Part shown: piece after piece, positions 7,487-7,775 of the stretch
Position numbering within the stretch: the first letter of the stretch is position 1
Layout of the letters: the number at the start of each line of letters is the position of its first letter
Origin: an uncultured Lachnospiraceae bacterium
GTDB taxonomy: Bacteria; Bacillota_A; Clostridia; Lachnospirales; Lachnospiraceae
DNA length: 7,775 nt
Assembly: GCA_910585855.1 (NCBI GenBank)
Contig: CAJUGZ010000209.1
Coordinates: 1-7,775 of the forward strand
Direction: 5' to 3'
Program-made: the position numbers and the translations under genes
The notes under the pieces: generated by a model
What the model was told of the DNA's origin: nothing
Seen by the model: the letters and a program-made list of their open reading frames with translations, nothing else
Database searches by the model: none

Positions 7487-7509
7487 GAGTGAAATATTTT
7501 AGTTTTAAT
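7480..7509 (+). promoter_or_regulatory. Possible divergent plus-strand promoter sharing the -35 region
   Basis: TTGTCA at 7480-7485 and TTTAAT at 7504-7509 each match 5 of 6 consensus positions and are 18 bases apart. Transcription would begin near 7516-7520, at the edge of the GC-rich structured region, running away from the TnpB-like gene. The -35 overlaps that of the minus-strand promoter because TTGTCAA is nearly palindromic. In such AT-rich DNA, chance matches are common. Confidence 0.25.
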
Positions 7510-7518
7510 TGGTTTTTT

Positions 7519-7752
7519 GAGGATAGGGGTTGGCTTTCACCGGACGCAAGAGGCGGTTTGCTCCTGTCCTTTGCCTGCTCCGCTCCAAACGGTAAGAAAG
7601 TCTAGGGCTTCTGATTTATGTTCATCTAACCGGACGAACCGGGGCGCAATTCGCCCTCACCACAGGCGAAACGTAATTGGTGTAAGGAAGGATTTTATCA
7701 GCCGTAAGACAACCTCTTTCTTATGATCCGGGCTAAACACGCCCCTTTTTTT
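7519..7752 (-). ncRNA. Candidate structured RNA upstream of the TnpB-like gene, possibly its guide-RNA scaffold
   Basis: This stretch of about 230 bases has no credible gene and is clearly GC-richer than its surroundings (36 of 60 bases in 7521-7580 by hand count). It holds several hairpins: 7620-7639 (7 pairs), 7642-7656 (5 pairs, GGGCG/CGCCC) and 7542-7569 (9 pairs with a 2-base bulge). The first and third each contain a G-U pair on the minus strand that is an A-C mismatch on the plus strand, which favours minus-strand RNA, codirectional with the TnpB-like gene. The loop at 7556-7560 can pair with 7586-7590 to form a pseudoknot, a feature common near the 3' end of TnpB guide RNAs. Against this, TldR guide RNAs normally lie downstream of the gene, and a GC stem followed by T7 (7730-7752) would suit a plus-strand terminator. 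It could also be the end of another element beyond the window. Confidence 0.42.
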
Positions 7753-7775
7753 GCATACCCTGCATAGAAGCAGGA

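Noticed and set aside
7730..7752. Plus-strand intrinsic terminator (GGGC/GCCC stem plus T7)
   Set aside because: The stem is only four pairs and no plus-strand gene precedes it. It is not listed as a separate feature, but it remains the main support for a plus-strand RNA.
7519..7752. RNase P RNA, tmRNA, group I intron or HEARO RNA
   Set aside because: Only loose resemblance to short conserved pieces; the diagnostic conserved blocks of these RNAs are not present.
7660..7775. Open minus-strand frames entering from the right edge, as the end of an upstream gene
   Set aside because: Two different frames are open for only about 26 and 38 codons, neither shows a recognisable motif or TnpB tail, and both overlap the structured region. 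Sequence beyond 7775 would decide.
1..7775. CRISPR array, tRNA or rRNA gene
   Set aside because: No regularly spaced direct repeats and no tRNA or rRNA signatures were seen on either strand.

Overview
The window looks like part of a surface-polysaccharide locus from a low-GC Firmicute, most likely a Clostridia/Lachnospiraceae-type gut anaerobe. This is inferred from the AT-rich codon use, the tightly packed operon, the TagGH/Wzm-Wzt type exporter, and a TnpB-family protein whose tail (NIGRYF) resembles TnpBs common in that group. No ribosomal RNA or marker gene is present, so the assignment is tentative. Every convincing gene lies on the minus strand and reads right to left.

Right part (about 7775 to 6065): a GC-rich, repeat-rich segment (about 7519-7752) looks like a structured RNA. 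It is followed by a strong sigma-A type promoter (TTGACA, 17-base spacer, TATCAT), a leader with an imperfect hairpin, and a 433-residue TnpB-family protein. The three RuvC catalytic positions appear to be lost: the first Asp is Ser/Phe (residues 223/224), the Glu is Pro317, and the last Asp is Ala407. The RNA-binding and zinc-finger architecture and a full-length frame remain. This is what is expected of a nuclease-dead TnpB homologue exapted as an RNA-guided transcription factor (TldR-like). It is the most interesting object here. No tnpA or transposon end was recognised.

Middle (5793-6064): an AT-rich gap with a possible weak terminator hairpin and short frames that may be leftovers of a decayed gene. 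Known TldR loci carry their guide RNA downstream of the gene, but no comparable GC-rich structured segment is visible here.

Left part (5792 to 89): six closely spaced or overlapping genes. They are a GT4 glycosyltransferase, a GT2 glycosyltransferase, a 469-residue protein resembling the non-catalytic module of COG5610 proteins, an ABC-2 polysaccharide permease, its ATPase, and a HAD-family phosphatase-like protein. Together they suggest glycan assembly on a carrier, export by an ABC transporter, and accessory modification or turnover. The last 88 bases hold a palindromic hairpin that may be a terminator or a dispersed repeat.

Working hypothesis (inference): the dead TnpB-like protein uses a guide RNA, perhaps from the structured region at 7519-7752, to repress a promoter in or near the glycan locus or elsewhere. 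The strand of that RNA is not settled by the sequence alone.
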